Source of the DNA: Streptomyces sp. NBC_01775
GTDB lineage: Bacteria > Actinomycetota > Actinomycetes > Streptomycetales > Streptomycetaceae
Direction of reading: 5' to 3'
DNA: 64,000 nt
Assembly (NCBI RefSeq): GCF_035917675.1
Contig: NZ_CP109104.1
Location: 8,866,001-8,930,000 of the forward strand
Shown here: in pieces, positions 1-8,285 of the stretch
Layout: every line of letters starts with the position of its first letter
Numbering within the stretch: the first letter of the stretch is position 1
The notes under the pieces: model-generated
The model's input: only the letters and a program-made list of their open reading frames with translations
Databases searched by the model: none
Told to the model about the DNA's origin: nothing
Program-made: the position numbers and the translations under genes

Positions 1-482
1 TGGAGGCGGGCGACGGGCGGGCGGTGCTGGAGGGCGCCGCCGAGGACAGCGCCGATGTGCTGATCGCCGATGTCTACGGCGGCTCGCGGGTGCCCCCGCA
101 TCTGACGACGCTGCCCTATGCGCGCGAGGCGGCACGTGTGCTGCGGCCCGGCGGCCGGTACGTGGCCAATCTCGCCGACGCCGTGCCCTTCCGCTTCCTC
201 GCCTCCCAGCTGGCCACGTTCGCCGAGGTCTTCGCGCACCTCGCGCTCATGGCCGAGCCCGCCGTGCTGCGCGGGCGCCGCTTCGGGAACATCGTCCTGC
301 TGGCCTCGCACGAGGAGCAGCCGCTGTCCGAGCTGGCCCGGCGCTGCTCGGGCGACCCGTTCCCCGCGCGCGTCGAGCACGGCCCGGCGCTGGCCCGCTT
401 CACCCGGGGGGTGCGCCCGGTCCATGACGGGGACGCCGTACCGTCGCCCGAACCGCCGGACGGCGCCTTCAGCATCGGCTGA
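1..482 (+). CDS. Spermidine synthase-like protein, C-terminal part only
   Basis: The frame is already open at the left edge, so the start is outside and about 159 residues are visible. The fragment begins with GDGRAVLEG, then ADVLIADVYGG and EAARVLRPGGRYVANLAD. That is the pattern of the second half of the spermidine synthase/SAM-methyltransferase Rossmann fold, with the acidic strand end and the LRPGG turn. Actinomycete members of this family are often of unproven substrate, so true aminopropyl transfer is only possible. The protein would be cytoplasmic. The next gene is convergent, and the gap contains a GC-rich inverted repeat (CCCGCC-ggg-GCGGG, around 509-525) but no T-run. Confidence 0.75.
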   Translation, partial: EAGDGRAVLEGAAEDSADVLIADVYGGSRVPPHLTTLPYAREAARVLRPGGRYVANLADAVPFRFLASQLATFAEVFAHLALMAEPAVLRGRRFGNIVLLASHEEQPLSELARRCSGDPFPARVEHGPALARFTRGVRPVHDGDAVPSPEPPDGAFSIG

Positions 483-567
483 GGGCGCCGTCCTGGGCCG
501 GAACACGCGGGCCCGCCGGGGCGGGTCACGCGGTCGCAGGGATGCGGCCGTCGAGGGGCCGCCCGGG

Positions 568-1659
568 TCAGCCGCGGGGTTCGTCCCCGCCGCCGGGTGT
601 CTCGTAGTCGCGCAGGCTGGCCATCATCTTCTTGATGGTGGCGTCCGGGAGCTCGTCCTTGACACCGGCATCCGCGTAGAGGACCCAGATCGCCAGGTCA
701 CCGTTGGTGTTGATCCAGGAGACCGTGCTGACCTTGGCGGCGCTCGAGGCGCACTTGTCCCCCTTCGGCGCCCCGGTGAGGGTCACCGAGGAGGAGTGGC
801 CCTTGATGCCGTGCTTGTTTTTGAAGGGCTTCGTCTTCGCCGGGCTGAGGTGACCCTTCTGCTTTTGGTCGTAGCCCGCGATGGCGAAGTTCTCGGCCGC
901 GATCTCGGCGGCCTCCTTGGTGTCCTTGGAGCCCTCCGCGCCCTTGGTGCCGACGCCGGCGCGGCTGCTCTCCTTGCACCAGTTGTCCTTGTAGTAGGCC
1001 GGCGCCGACATGGCGACCAGGACCTTCTTGGTCTTGTCGTCGCTGAAGCCGGTGATGACACCGGGCTTCGAGACCGTCCAGTCCTTGTTCTTGGGCACGT
1101 CGAAGGCGGAGTACCACTTGGGGTTGATGACGGTCTGCCAGCCGGCGACCACCGGCTTGGAGGGGTCGTCGGCCGCTCCGCCGCCACCGCCACTGCCGGT
1201 GCCGCCGCCCGTGGACTTCCCGCCCCCGGGCTTCTTCTCCTTCTGCTTCACGCTCGGAGAGGACGACTTGTCGGACGCCTCGTCCTTCTTGTCGTCGTCA
1301 CCCCCGAAGACCATGAAACCGGTCACCGCCGCCGCCACGACCGCGACCGCGGCGACGATCGAGATGATCACGGTCTTCTTGTTGCCGTCACCACCTCCGC
1401 CCTTGGGCGACTGCGGCCCGCCCGGCACGCTCGCCGGACCCCACTGGCCCGACTGGCCGGGCCCGCCCGGCTGCTGGGTGTAGGGGTTGGGCTGCCCGCC
1501 CGCGGGCTGGCCGTAGCCGGGCTGCTGCCCTGCTCCCGGCTGCTGCTGCCCGTAGCCGGGCTGTTGGTACGGATTCGGCTGCTGATATCCCGGCTGCTGG
1601 TACGGGTTGGGCTGCTGAGGGTTCTGCTCGCCCCCCGGCTGCTGCTGTCCTGGCCACAT
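568..1659 (-). CDS. Membrane-anchored protein with Gln/Pro/Tyr-rich cytoplasmic tail
   Basis: About 363 residues. Residues 1-90 are low complexity with repeated NPYQQPGY units. One transmembrane helix follows at about 96-119, then a charged Asp/Lys segment, a glycine-rich linker and a C-terminal extracytoplasmic domain of about 200 residues with two cysteines (NWCKE and DKCAS) that could form a disulfide. This is a common actinobacterial design for envelope proteins of unknown role. I chose the ATG giving MWPGQQQ; an in-frame TTG three codons upstream is possible, and neither has a clear Shine-Dalgarno site. No catalytic motif is visible and I do not assign a function. Confidence 0.8.
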   Translation of the reverse strand: MWPGQQQPGGEQNPQQPNPYQQPGYQQPNPYQQPGYGQQQPGAGQQPGYGQPAGGQPNPYTQQPGGPGQSGQWGPASVPGGPQSPKGGGGDGNKKTVIISIVAAVAVVAAAVTGFMVFGGDDDKKDEASDKSSSPSVKQKEKKPGGGKSTGGGTGSGGGGGAADDPSKPVVAGWQTVINPKWYSAFDVPKNKDWTVSKPGVITGFSDDKTKKVLVAMSAPAYYKDNWCKESSRAGVGTKGAEGSKDTKEAAEIAAENFAIAGYDQKQKGHLSPAKTKPFKNKHGIKGHSSSVTLTGAPKGDKCASSAAKVSTVSWINTNGDLAIWVLYADAGVKDELPDATIKKMMASLRDYETPGGGDEPRG

Positions 1660-1796
1660 GGCCAACAACTTTATGGTGCGTGCCGAGCGCCGACTACGTC
1701 CGCCCTCCGATCGGTACTGACCCGCTACATGAGCGAGCGGGGAGCGGGTGTGCGAAGGCGCTGCCGCCGCGTATTACTCGGTGGTAACGTGCGGGC

Positions 1797-2255
1797 ATGT
1801 CAGCACAGTCGCACGAGCCTTCCATAGGCGAGTTGATGGCGGCCTCGGTCCCGATGGCCCGCACCTTGAACCTTCAGTACCTGGAGACCACTCCCGAGCG
1901 GGCCGTCGTCGCACTGCCCGACCAGAGCGAGTACCACAACCACGTCGGCGGCCCCCACGCCGGCGCGATGTTCACCCTCGCCGAGTCGGCCAGCGGCGCC
2001 ATCGTGCTGGCGGCCTTCGCCGACCAGCTCTCGCGCGCCGTGCCGCTCCCGGTCCATGCCGAGGTCCGCTACAAGAAGCTGGCCAAGGGTGATCTGACCG
2101 CCACCGCCGAGCTGGGCCGGCCCGTCGCCGACGTCCTGGCCGAGCTGGACGGGGGCGAGCGCCCCGAGTTCCCGGTGGCCGTCGCCGTCACCCGCGCCGA
2201 CGGCGCCGTGACGAGCGAGATGACAGTCGTGTGGACGCTTCGGCCGAACGACTGA
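1797..2255 (+). CDS. Hotdog-fold thioesterase-like protein (DUF4442/PaaI type)
   Basis: 152 residues, the usual size for a single hotdog domain. The key stretch at residues 47-63, YHNHVGGPHAGAMFTLAES, matches the conserved central helix and loop of DUF4442/PaaI-like thioesterases, and VRYKKLAKGDL is the typical following strand. Such proteins usually hydrolyse acyl-CoA or acyl-ACP thioesters in the cytoplasm; the substrate cannot be read from the sequence. It stands alone, divergent from the membrane-anchored protein to its left. An ATG start is used. Confidence 0.85.
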   Translation: MSAQSHEPSIGELMAASVPMARTLNLQYLETTPERAVVALPDQSEYHNHVGGPHAGAMFTLAESASGAIVLAAFADQLSRAVPLPVHAEVRYKKLAKGDLTATAELGRPVADVLAELDGGERPEFPVAVAVTRADGAVTSEMTVVWTLRPND

Positions 2256-2454
2256 CCGTCCGGTTTGCCCGCGCGCGCTCCTCCGTGAGCGCGCCGTGTG
2301 TCCGGCGTCGTCCTGCCGCGCCACCGCCCCGTCCGTCCCCCCTCCTCCAGGGCACTCCCGCTCCTGCCCGCGTCCGCGCCTGGCGCGGGCTCGCCCGTGT
2401 GATCGAGTAGGCTTCCCGGAGCCGTGCGCCGAAACCTGTGAGAGGAAGCCGTAG

Positions 2455-3207
2455 TTGCACATCCAGGAGTGGCTGGAGAGCATCCCGGCCGTGAGTGTCT
2501 ACCTCCTGGTGGGGGTGGTCATCGGGCTGGAGAGCCTGGGAATCCCGCTTCCCGGGGAGATCGTGCTGGTCAGCTCCGCGCTGCTGGCCTCCCAGCAGGG
2601 ACATATCGACCCGGTGGTCCTGGGTGTGTGCGCCACCGCGGGTGCGATCGTCGGGGACTCGATCGGGTACGGCATCGGACGCAAGGGCGGCAAGCCCCTG
2701 CTGACCTGGCTGGGGGGCAAGTTCCCCAAGCACTTCGGGCCCGGCCACGTGGCCACGGCCGAGCGCTCCTTCCAGCGCTGGGGGATGTGGGCGGTCTTCT
2801 TCGGCCGCTTCATCGCCCTGCTGCGGATCTTCGCAGGGCCGCTGGCCGGTGTACTGAAGATGCCGTACTGGAAGTTCCTGACGGCCAATGTGCTCGGCGG
2901 TGTCGTGTGGGCGGGCGGCACTACAGCCGTCATCTACTACGTGGGCATCGTCGCCGAGGCGTGGCTCAAGCGCTTCTCCTGGCTCGGCCTCGTGCTCGCC
3001 GTGCTGATCGGCGTGGGCTCCATGCTGGTGGTCAAGCGCCGTGCGGCCAAGGCGCTCGCGGAGGACGAGAGCGCACAGGGCGAGAACGCACAGGGCGACA
3101 GCCCCCAGGACGAGAGCGCACAGGTCGGGAGCGTCCAGGGCGAGGGCGCCAAGGGTGAGACGAGGTCCGCCGGGGAGAGCCAGGCGGCCGTGCCCGCGGC
3201 GGACTGA
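2455..3207 (+). CDS. DedA family membrane protein
   Basis: 250 residues. The first 195 have the DedA/SNARE-associated fold: LESLGIPLPGEIVLV near the N terminus and the signature FGRFIALLRIFAGPLAGVLKM near residues 118-138, with several hydrophobic segments. DedA proteins are inner-membrane transporters or scramblases for polyprenyl-phosphate and phospholipid carriers. The last 55 residues are a hydrophilic repeat-rich tail of AQGE/AQGD-type units, absent from most family members. Translation probably starts at TTG, placed after GAGAGGAAG. A gamma-carbonic-anhydrase gene follows after 14 bp, so the two are likely co-transcribed. Confidence 0.9.
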   Translation: MHIQEWLESIPAVSVYLLVGVVIGLESLGIPLPGEIVLVSSALLASQQGHIDPVVLGVCATAGAIVGDSIGYGIGRKGGKPLLTWLGGKFPKHFGPGHVATAERSFQRWGMWAVFFGRFIALLRIFAGPLAGVLKMPYWKFLTANVLGGVVWAGGTTAVIYYVGIVAEAWLKRFSWLGLVLAVLIGVGSMLVVKRRAAKALAEDESAQGENAQGDSPQDESAQVGSVQGEGAKGETRSAGESQAAVPAAD

Positions 3208-3221
3208 GAGCGGAGAACACC

Positions 3222-3770
3222 GTGGCAGAGCGTGGACTGATCATGGCCGTGGGAGGCCGTCAACCCCGGCTGGATCCCGAGGCATTCACGGCGCCGGCCT
3301 CCGTCGCGGTCGGCGAGGTCGTCATGGCCGCCGGATCGAGCCTGTGGTACGGCGCCGTGCTGCGCGCCGAGGCCGAGCCGATCGTGCTCGGTGAGGGCAG
3401 CAACATCCAGGACAACAGCACCGTGCACGTCGACGCCGGATTCCCCGTCACCCTCGGCAAGGGCGTCACCGTCGGCCACAATGCCGTGCTGCACGGCTGC
3501 ACGATCGAGGACGACGTCCTGGTGGGCATGGGCGCCACCGTCCTCAACGGCGCGCATATCGGCGCCGGTTCGCTCATCGCCGCCCAGACGCTGGTCCCGC
3601 AGGGCATGACCGTACCGCCCGGCTCGCTGGTCGCAGGGGTCCCGGGCAAGGTCAGGCGCGAGCTGACCGATGAGGAGCGCGAGGGCATCAAGCTCAACGC
3701 GCTCGTGTATGTCGACCTGGCCAAGCAGCACCGAGCGGCCGTCGTCGTCCAAGGACCCGCCGACGCCTGA
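3222..3770 (+). CDS. Gamma-class carbonic anhydrase-like hexapeptide protein
   Basis: 182 residues, made mainly of left-handed beta-helix hexapeptide repeats. Histidines in STVHVD, TVGHNAVLHGC (about 69, 86 and 91) sit where the gamma carbonic anhydrase/YrdA family binds its metal, and MGATVLNGAHIGAGSLIAA is the standard following repeat. It probably forms a trimer in the cytoplasm. Many bacterial members have no proven carbonic anhydrase activity, so the reaction (CO2 hydration) is inferred. The GTG start lies after GCGGAGAAC. It is close behind the dedA-like gene. Confidence 0.88.
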   Translation: MAERGLIMAVGGRQPRLDPEAFTAPASVAVGEVVMAAGSSLWYGAVLRAEAEPIVLGEGSNIQDNSTVHVDAGFPVTLGKGVTVGHNAVLHGCTIEDDVLVGMGATVLNGAHIGAGSLIAAQTLVPQGMTVPPGSLVAGVPGKVRRELTDEEREGIKLNALVYVDLAKQHRAAVVVQGPADA

Positions 3771-3850
3771 TCGCTGGGTGGCCGGTCCCGCCGCGGCCCG
3801 TGAGGTAGCTCACCGGGGGCGCCGCGGCGGCGGGGCAGTACGGTGACGGC

Positions 3851-4729
3851 GTGCCCTCGATCCAGAACACGTTCTCGTCCCTCACCTCCCGCGCCGTGCA
3901 CAGCATCTGGCGCCGGGTCCAGCGGGCAGGCGCCGTCACCGCTCAGCGCCCGGGGCCGTACGCGTTCCGCCGGATCGGCACCGGCACCCGGCTGGCCTTC
4001 CCGCAGGGCACCATCTTCGGGGCGCCCTGGATCGAGATCGGGAGCCACTGCGTCGTCGGCCAGGACGTGACGCTCACCGCCGGGATGATGCCCGACCTCG
4101 ATCTCGGCCCGGACACCATGCTGCGGCTGGGCGACGGTGTGGTGCTGGGCAGGGGCAGCCACCTCATCGCCGACACCCGCGTCAGCATCGGCGATGACGT
4201 TTTCTGCGGCCCGTACGTCTACGTCACCTCCACCAACCACTCCTACGACGACCCCGCGCGCCCCGTCGGCAAGCAGTGGCCGCGCTCCGCCCCCGTCGAG
4301 ATCGGCGCCGGAAGCTGGCTCGGCGCCGGAGCGGTGGTGCTGCCCGGCGCGCGGCTGGGCCGCAATGTGGTGGTCGCGGCGGGCGCCGTCGTGCGGGGCG
4401 AGGTACCCGACCACGCGGTGGTGGCCGGTGCGCCCGCCAAGGTGGTGCGCCGCCTGGACCCGGAGGCCGGCTGGCTTCCCCCGCTGCGCACCCCGCCACC
4501 GGTCCCGGTGCCCGAGGGCGTCACTCCCGAGGAACTGCTGGCGCTGGCCGAACTGCCGCAGCCGTGTGCCGAGTACGGGACGCGCGGGAGTGACGGGACG
4601 GGTCGGAGCGACGGGACGGGTGGAGCCGATGGGGGCCGCGGGTCCCAGGGGGCCGGTGGGGCGGAGGGTGCTTCCGCCCCCGGCGGGGCCTCCGCGGCGG
4701 GCACACTGGACGCGGCACCCGATCGCTGA
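3851..4729 (+). CDS. Acyltransferase with left-handed beta-helix (WbbJ/LbH type)
   Basis: 292 residues. Residues 45-205 show hexapeptide repeats with the family landmarks TSTNHSYDDP (catalytic His region), IGAGSWLGAGAVVLPGARLG and VVAGAPAKVVR. This is the pattern of sugar or antibiotic O-acetyltransferases using acetyl-CoA. The acceptor is unknown. After about residue 235 the sequence becomes a Gly/Ser/Asp/Ala-rich tail with GSDGTG repeats and no expected fold. The GTG start is the most upstream in-frame start. A second hexapeptide protein lies just upstream, but the folds are used for different reactions. Confidence 0.85.
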   Translation: MPSIQNTFSSLTSRAVHSIWRRVQRAGAVTAQRPGPYAFRRIGTGTRLAFPQGTIFGAPWIEIGSHCVVGQDVTLTAGMMPDLDLGPDTMLRLGDGVVLGRGSHLIADTRVSIGDDVFCGPYVYVTSTNHSYDDPARPVGKQWPRSAPVEIGAGSWLGAGAVVLPGARLGRNVVVAAGAVVRGEVPDHAVVAGAPAKVVRRLDPEAGWLPPLRTPPPVPVPEGVTPEELLALAELPQPCAEYGTRGSDGTGRSDGTGGADGGRGSQGAGGAEGASAPGGASAAGTLDAAPDR

Positions 4730-4751
4730 CCCCGCCCTCCGGAGGCGCGCC

Positions 4752-4841
4752 GTGAGCAACCGCACCTTGCGTGTCCTGCTGGCGCTCGCCGTGGCCGTCC
4801 AGGGCTTCGCGCTGCTGATGTACGCGCTGCGACGGATGTAG
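4752..4841 (+). CDS. 29-residue single-helix membrane peptide
   Basis: A GTG start follows GGAGG with good spacing and opens a frame for 29 residues: a short basic start (SNRTLR), then about 20 hydrophobic residues (VLLALAVAVQGFALLMYAL) and RRM before TAG. The ribosome site and the membrane-helix composition make translation plausible. It begins 22 bp after the acyltransferase stop and may be on the same transcript. No family is recognised. It could also be a chance frame. Confidence 0.5.
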   Translation: MSNRTLRVLLALAVAVQGFALLMYALRRM

Positions 4842-4850
4842 CGTCGGAGA

Positions 4851-4885
4851 GCCCTGTGCCCTGTGCCCTGTGCCCTGTGCTTTGT
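4851..4885. repeat. Heptamer tandem repeat GCCCTGT
   Basis: Four perfect copies of GCCCTGT followed by one variant copy (GCTTTGT). It lies immediately after the 29-residue frame and before the end of the convergent transporter gene. See the finding on repeats at convergent junctions. Confidence 0.95.
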
Positions 4886-4941
4886 GCCGAGCACCCCTTG
4901 CCCCGCGCGAGCGCCCCCGGTGCCTCGTACCCCGGGCCGCG

Positions 4942-5823
4942 TCAGCCGGAGGCCAGCAGCACCGTGCCGAGCAGCGCCAGTCCGGCGCCGGCGGTCTGGA
5001 GCGCGCGGAGCCGCTCCTGGAGGACGCCGCGCGCGGCCAGCGCGGTGACGACGGGATAGAGCGAGGCGAGCACGGCGGCGACGGTCACCGGCCCGTGCTG
5101 CGCGGCGATGGCGTACGTGCCGTTGGCCGCGACGTCCGCGAGACCCACGAAGCTCAGCGCGGGCAGTGAGCGCCAGATCGCGCGCACGCCGCCCTCGGGC
5201 CCTTCGGGAAGCGCGGGAGTGCCCCGGCGCACGGTGGCGTACAGCGCCCCGCCGCCCACCAGGACGTTGACCACCCGCTGGATGAAAAGCGTCAGGAAGA
5301 GCCCGGTGACGGTGGCCGAGGCCTCGGCCACCAGGCTCATGGTCGCGCCGAACCCGAGGGCGGCGACCAGGGTCAACGCGATGGTGCGCCGCTGTACCGG
5401 CGCCCCGCCGCCGCCCACTCCGCCGGCCAGCACCACGCCCGCGACGGCGATGAGGGTGCCCACCGCCTGGAGCGGTCCTGGCCGCTCGCCGTGCAGCACC
5501 ATGCCGACGCCGACCGGCACCGCCACGCTGCCCAGCGTGGCCACGGGGGAGACCACCCCCATCGGGCCGACGGCCAGCGCGCGGTAGAAACACAGCATCG
5601 AGACGGGCCCGATGGCACCGGCCGCGACGGCGCACCACAGCAGCCGCGCGTCCAGCTCGCTCCAGGCGCCGGTCGCCAGCACGACAGCGGCGAGCACGAG
5701 AGCGGCGGCCCCCTGGGAGACGACGACCACCGTCAGCTCGCGCAGACGTTTGCTGAGCAGCCCGCCGCCGAAGTCGGCCAGCCCCCACAGGAGGCTGGTG
5801 GCCAGGGCGAACGCAGCGGTCAT
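4942..5823 (-). CDS. EamA/DMT family transporter
   Basis: 293 residues with about ten hydrophobic helices and an internal duplication of the EamA unit (ATSLLWGLADFGGGLLSKR at the start; the second half begins near QRRTIALTLVAALGFG). LASLYPVVTALAARGVLQERL near the end is the typical EamA closing helix pair. This family exports or imports small metabolites and amino acids. Substrate unknown. It is divergent from a cupin regulator, and the 106 bp between the likely starts holds three copies of a palindromic half-site, so the pair probably forms a metabolite-responsive efflux module. Confidence 0.88.
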   Translation of the reverse strand: MTAAFALATSLLWGLADFGGGLLSKRLRELTVVVVSQGAAALVLAAVVLATGAWSELDARLLWCAVAAGAIGPVSMLCFYRALAVGPMGVVSPVATLGSVAVPVGVGMVLHGERPGPLQAVGTLIAVAGVVLAGGVGGGGAPVQRRTIALTLVAALGFGATMSLVAEASATVTGLFLTLFIQRVVNVLVGGGALYATVRRGTPALPEGPEGGVRAIWRSLPALSFVGLADVAANGTYAIAAQHGPVTVAAVLASLYPVVTALAARGVLQERLRALQTAGAGLALLGTVLLASG

Positions 5824-5861
5824 GGGTGGGGGCTCCTAGCAGTACGGTGGGGTGAACGCTC

Positions 5862-5896
5862 AAGTGCAGCAGACCGTAGTGCAGTCTAATGCACTT
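5862..5896. promoter_or_regulatory. Operator candidate: AGTGCA half-sites
   Basis: A perfect inverted repeat AGTGCA-N6-TGCACT spans 5878-5895, and a third AGTGCA half-site lies 15 bp upstream (5863-5868) in the same orientation as the left arm. The cluster lies between the divergent transporter and XRE-cupin regulator genes, where a shared autoregulatory operator would be expected. That the neighbouring regulator binds here is inference. Confidence 0.55.
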
Positions 5897-5929
5897 TGTC
5901 TTCGAATATTTTGGACGGTGCGGACCACT

Positions 5930-6502
5930 GTGACGGACCTCGACCACCTCACGCAGGCCCTCGCCCGCAACCTCAAACGCTTCCGCACCGAGCGCGGCTT
6001 CACCCTGGACGCGCTGGCCGCGCGCGCCTGCGTCAGCCGGGGCATGCTCATCCAGATCGAACAGGCCCGCACCAACCCCAGCGTCGGCACCGTCGTCAAG
6101 GTCGCCGACGCGCTCGGCATCAGCATCACCTCGCTGCTCGACTTCGACCGTGCCCCGCACGTCCGCCTGGTGCCGCCGGAGCAGGCCATCCGGCTGTGGT
6201 CGACCGAGGCGGGCAGTCACGGCACCCTGCTCACGGGAACCGAGGCGCCGGGGCCGCTGGAGCTGTGGTCCTGGAAGCTCATGCCCGGTGAGGGCCACTC
6301 CTCCGACCCCCACCCGCAGGGCACCACCGAACTCCTCCACGTCGCGGCGGGCACCCTCACCCTCACCGTCGACGGCGCCGACCACCACATCGAGGCGGGC
6401 ACCTCCGCCTGCTTCGCGTCGCACCTCCCGCACGGATACCGCAACGACGGGACCGAGACCGTCGAGCTGTCCATGGCCGTCTCGGTCCCTGAGCCGCGCT
6501 GA
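5930..6502 (+). CDS. XRE-cupin transcriptional regulator
   Basis: 190 residues from the GTG in front of TDLDHLTQALA. An N-terminal XRE helix-turn-helix (ARNLKRFRTERGFTLDALAARACVSRGMLIQIEQ in outline, residues about 10-60) is followed by a C-terminal cupin_2 barrel (HSSDPHPQGTTELLHVAAGTLTLTVDG). This is the standard small-molecule-sensing architecture that controls adjacent transporters. An in-frame GTG 26 codons earlier exists, but it would place the palindromic operator inside the coding region, so the downstream start is preferred. It is divergent from the DMT transporter, which is its likely target. Confidence 0.88.
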   Translation: MTDLDHLTQALARNLKRFRTERGFTLDALAARACVSRGMLIQIEQARTNPSVGTVVKVADALGISITSLLDFDRAPHVRLVPPEQAIRLWSTEAGSHGTLLTGTEAPGPLELWSWKLMPGEGHSSDPHPQGTTELLHVAAGTLTLTVDGADHHIEAGTSACFASHLPHGYRNDGTETVELSMAVSVPEPR

Positions 6503-6534
6503 GAGCACCCCCGCGCCGCGGCTAGAGTGCCGCC

Positions 6535-7095
6535 ATGCGCGCGCCCATTGGAGATTTCGACCACGTCACGCCGGCGCCCGAGGTGCTGGACCAGCTCACC
6601 GCACCCGTCGCCGCCGCCGTACGCCAGTGGCAGGGCCCCGTCCCCGCCGAACAACTGCTCTACGTCGACACCGACCCCGACAAGGCGGATACGGCCGTCT
6701 TCGTGGAGACCTACGGCCTCGACCTGCTGGAGAGCTCGGCGAATTGCGTCGTCGTGGCCGCCAAGCAGGGCGGCGAGCGCGTCCTCGCCGCCTGCCTGGT
6801 CCCCTCCACCACCCGCGCCGACATCAACGGCGTGGCCCGGCGCCAACTGGGCGCCCGCAAGGTTTCCTTCGCACCCCACGACACGGCCGTCGGTGAGACC
6901 GGCATGGAGTTCGGCGGCATCACCCCGCTCGGCCTGCCCGGCGGCTGGCCGCTGCTGATCGACGCCGAAGCCGCCGCGCTGCCCTGGGTGCTGGTCGGCA
7001 GTGGCAGGCGCCGGGGCAAGCTGATCGTGCCCGGCAAGGCGCTGGCCTCCCTCCCGGACGCCGTGGTGGTGGAGGGGCTGGGCCGCCGCGCCTGA
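6535..7095 (+). CDS. YbaK/prolyl-tRNA-editing domain protein
   Basis: 186 residues forming one YbaK/aminoacyl-tRNA-associated domain: NCVVVAAKQGGERVLAACLVPSTTRAD and the ARKVSFAPHDTAVGETGMEFGGITPLGLP core, which holds the GxxxGGITPxGLP motif. Stand-alone members hydrolyse mischarged aminoacyl-tRNA (for example Cys- or Ala-tRNAPro) in the cytoplasm. The exact substrate cannot be deduced. It follows the cupin regulator by 32 bp and reads in the same direction; whether they are linked functionally is unclear. Confidence 0.88.
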   Translation: MRAPIGDFDHVTPAPEVLDQLTAPVAAAVRQWQGPVPAEQLLYVDTDPDKADTAVFVETYGLDLLESSANCVVVAAKQGGERVLAACLVPSTTRADINGVARRQLGARKVSFAPHDTAVGETGMEFGGITPLGLPGGWPLLIDAEAAALPWVLVGSGRRRGKLIVPGKALASLPDAVVVEGLGRRA

Positions 7096-7121
7096 CGCGG
7101 ACCGCAGCGGGCTACTCCTTC

Positions 7122-7170
7122 AGGCGGCAGGCGGCAGGCGGCAGGCGGCAGGCGGCAGGTAGCAGGCTGC
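7122..7170. repeat. Heptamer tandem repeat AGGCGGC
   Basis: Five perfect copies of AGGCGGC followed by two diverged copies (AGGTAGC, AGGCTGC), between the ends of two convergent genes. It differs in sequence from the heptamer array near 4.86 kb but has the same unit length and the same kind of location. Confidence 0.95.
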
Positions 7171-7208
7171 GGGCGGTCGGGTGAACAGGCAGGCGCGAGG
7201 CGCTCGGC

Positions 7209-7715
7209 CTAGACCTGTGGCCCGCTCAGCGTCAGCGAGAGCGCGGTCGCGCGCTCGGCGAAGCCCAGGGCACGGTAGATCCCCTCGGCCTCCGGCGTGG
7301 TGTGCAGGTCGACCCGCATGACGCCGCGCTCGGCGAACCGCGCGAGGAGGGCCTCGGTCACCGCCCGGGCGTAGCCCCTGCCCCGGTAGCGCTCGTCCGT
7401 GCAGACGTTGAAGACCAGGCCGAACCGCCCGGCCGGATTCTGCGGCCCGGGCAGCCGTTCCTCGATGCGCCCCACGGCGCACGCCGCCAGATGCGGTTCG
7501 CCGGATCCGTCGCCGTCCCCGTCCACCGCGAACGCCATCAGCGACGGGTGCGGCTCGGCCAGCCCCCGGCGCACCACGAGCGCGGCATCCCGCTCCCACG
7601 GTCCTGGCTGATCGCTGCCGTTCATCGCGGCGAACATGATCCTGCGCAGCCGCACGATCTCCTCGGCGTCCCGCGGCCCCGCACTTCTGACCGGGGCGTT
7701 TCTTGTCGTGCTCAT
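7209..7715 (-). CDS. GNAT family N-acetyltransferase
   Basis: 168 residues from the ATG of MSTTRNAPVR. The GNAT core is seen as NVCTDERYRGRGYARAVTEALLARF (acetyl-CoA pyrophosphate loop RxRGYA) followed by VDLHTTPEAEGIYRALGF. It would transfer an acetyl group from acetyl-CoA to a small amine or protein; the substrate is unknown. Seven in-frame residues upstream could extend the start, but the ATG is preferred. It is convergent with the ybaK-like gene. Confidence 0.85.
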   Translation of the reverse strand: MSTTRNAPVRSAGPRDAEEIVRLRRIMFAAMNGSDQPGPWERDAALVVRRGLAEPHPSLMAFAVDGDGDGSGEPHLAACAVGRIEERLPGPQNPAGRFGLVFNVCTDERYRGRGYARAVTEALLARFAERGVMRVDLHTTPEAEGIYRALGFAERATALSLTLSGPQV

Positions 7716-7766
7716 GCGCCGGACGTTAGCGCACACCCGTACGCTCCGTTCATCCGAGCACCCCGT

Positions 7767-8174
7767 TCACCCGAGCCGGGGGATCTCGATCGCCGGACAG
7801 CGGTCCATCACCATCTCCACCCCCGCCGCACGGGTGCGCGCGTACGCCTCCTCGTCGACCACGTCGAGCTGGAACCAGACCGCTTTGGCGCCCGCCGCCA
7901 CCGCCTCGTCGGCGACCTGGCCCGCGAGCCGCGAGTTGACGAAGACGTCGACCACGTCGACGGGAAAGGGAATCTCCGCCAGACTCCGGTAGCCCCGCTC
8001 GCCGTGCACCGTCTCCGCCTTGGGGTGGACGGGCACGATCCGTTTGCCGTAGCGCTGGAGCACCTCGGCCACGCCGTGCGCCGCCCGTGACGGGTTGTCC
8101 GACAGGCCCACCACCGCCCAGGTGTCGCCCAGCTCCGTGAGAATGCCGCGTACCGTCGACTGGTCGCCGTACAT
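7767..8174 (-). CDS. CoA-binding protein (YccU type)
   Basis: 135 residues, a single CoA-binding Rossmann domain: WAVVGLSDNPSRAAHGVAEVLQRYGKRIVPVHP, then VDVVDVFVN and CPAIEIPRL at the end. These small proteins bind CoA, and some of them form mixed disulfides with it; a precise role is not established. I chose the ATG giving MYGDQSTV because upstream extension would run antisense through the neighbouring yigZ gene. It is divergent from yigZ with a 111-bp gap. Confidence 0.88.
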   Translation of the reverse strand: MYGDQSTVRGILTELGDTWAVVGLSDNPSRAAHGVAEVLQRYGKRIVPVHPKAETVHGERGYRSLAEIPFPVDVVDVFVNSRLAGQVADEAVAAGAKAVWFQLDVVDEEAYARTRAAGVEMVMDRCPAIEIPRLG

Positions 8175-8285
8175 CGTCTCTTCCGCCTTCCGGTCCGAGG
8201 GCCCGCCTCCTGGAGGCACCGTGCTCCTTCGGCAACGGACACCACCGGCCGCAGATTCCCGCCCGCCGGGCCATAGGCTGGCCGG

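Noticed and set aside
3260..6508. 1082-residue open frame on the minus strand
   Set aside because: It runs antisense through five recognisable genes, is Arg/Gly/Ala-rich without any domain, and is a product of high GC codon structure.
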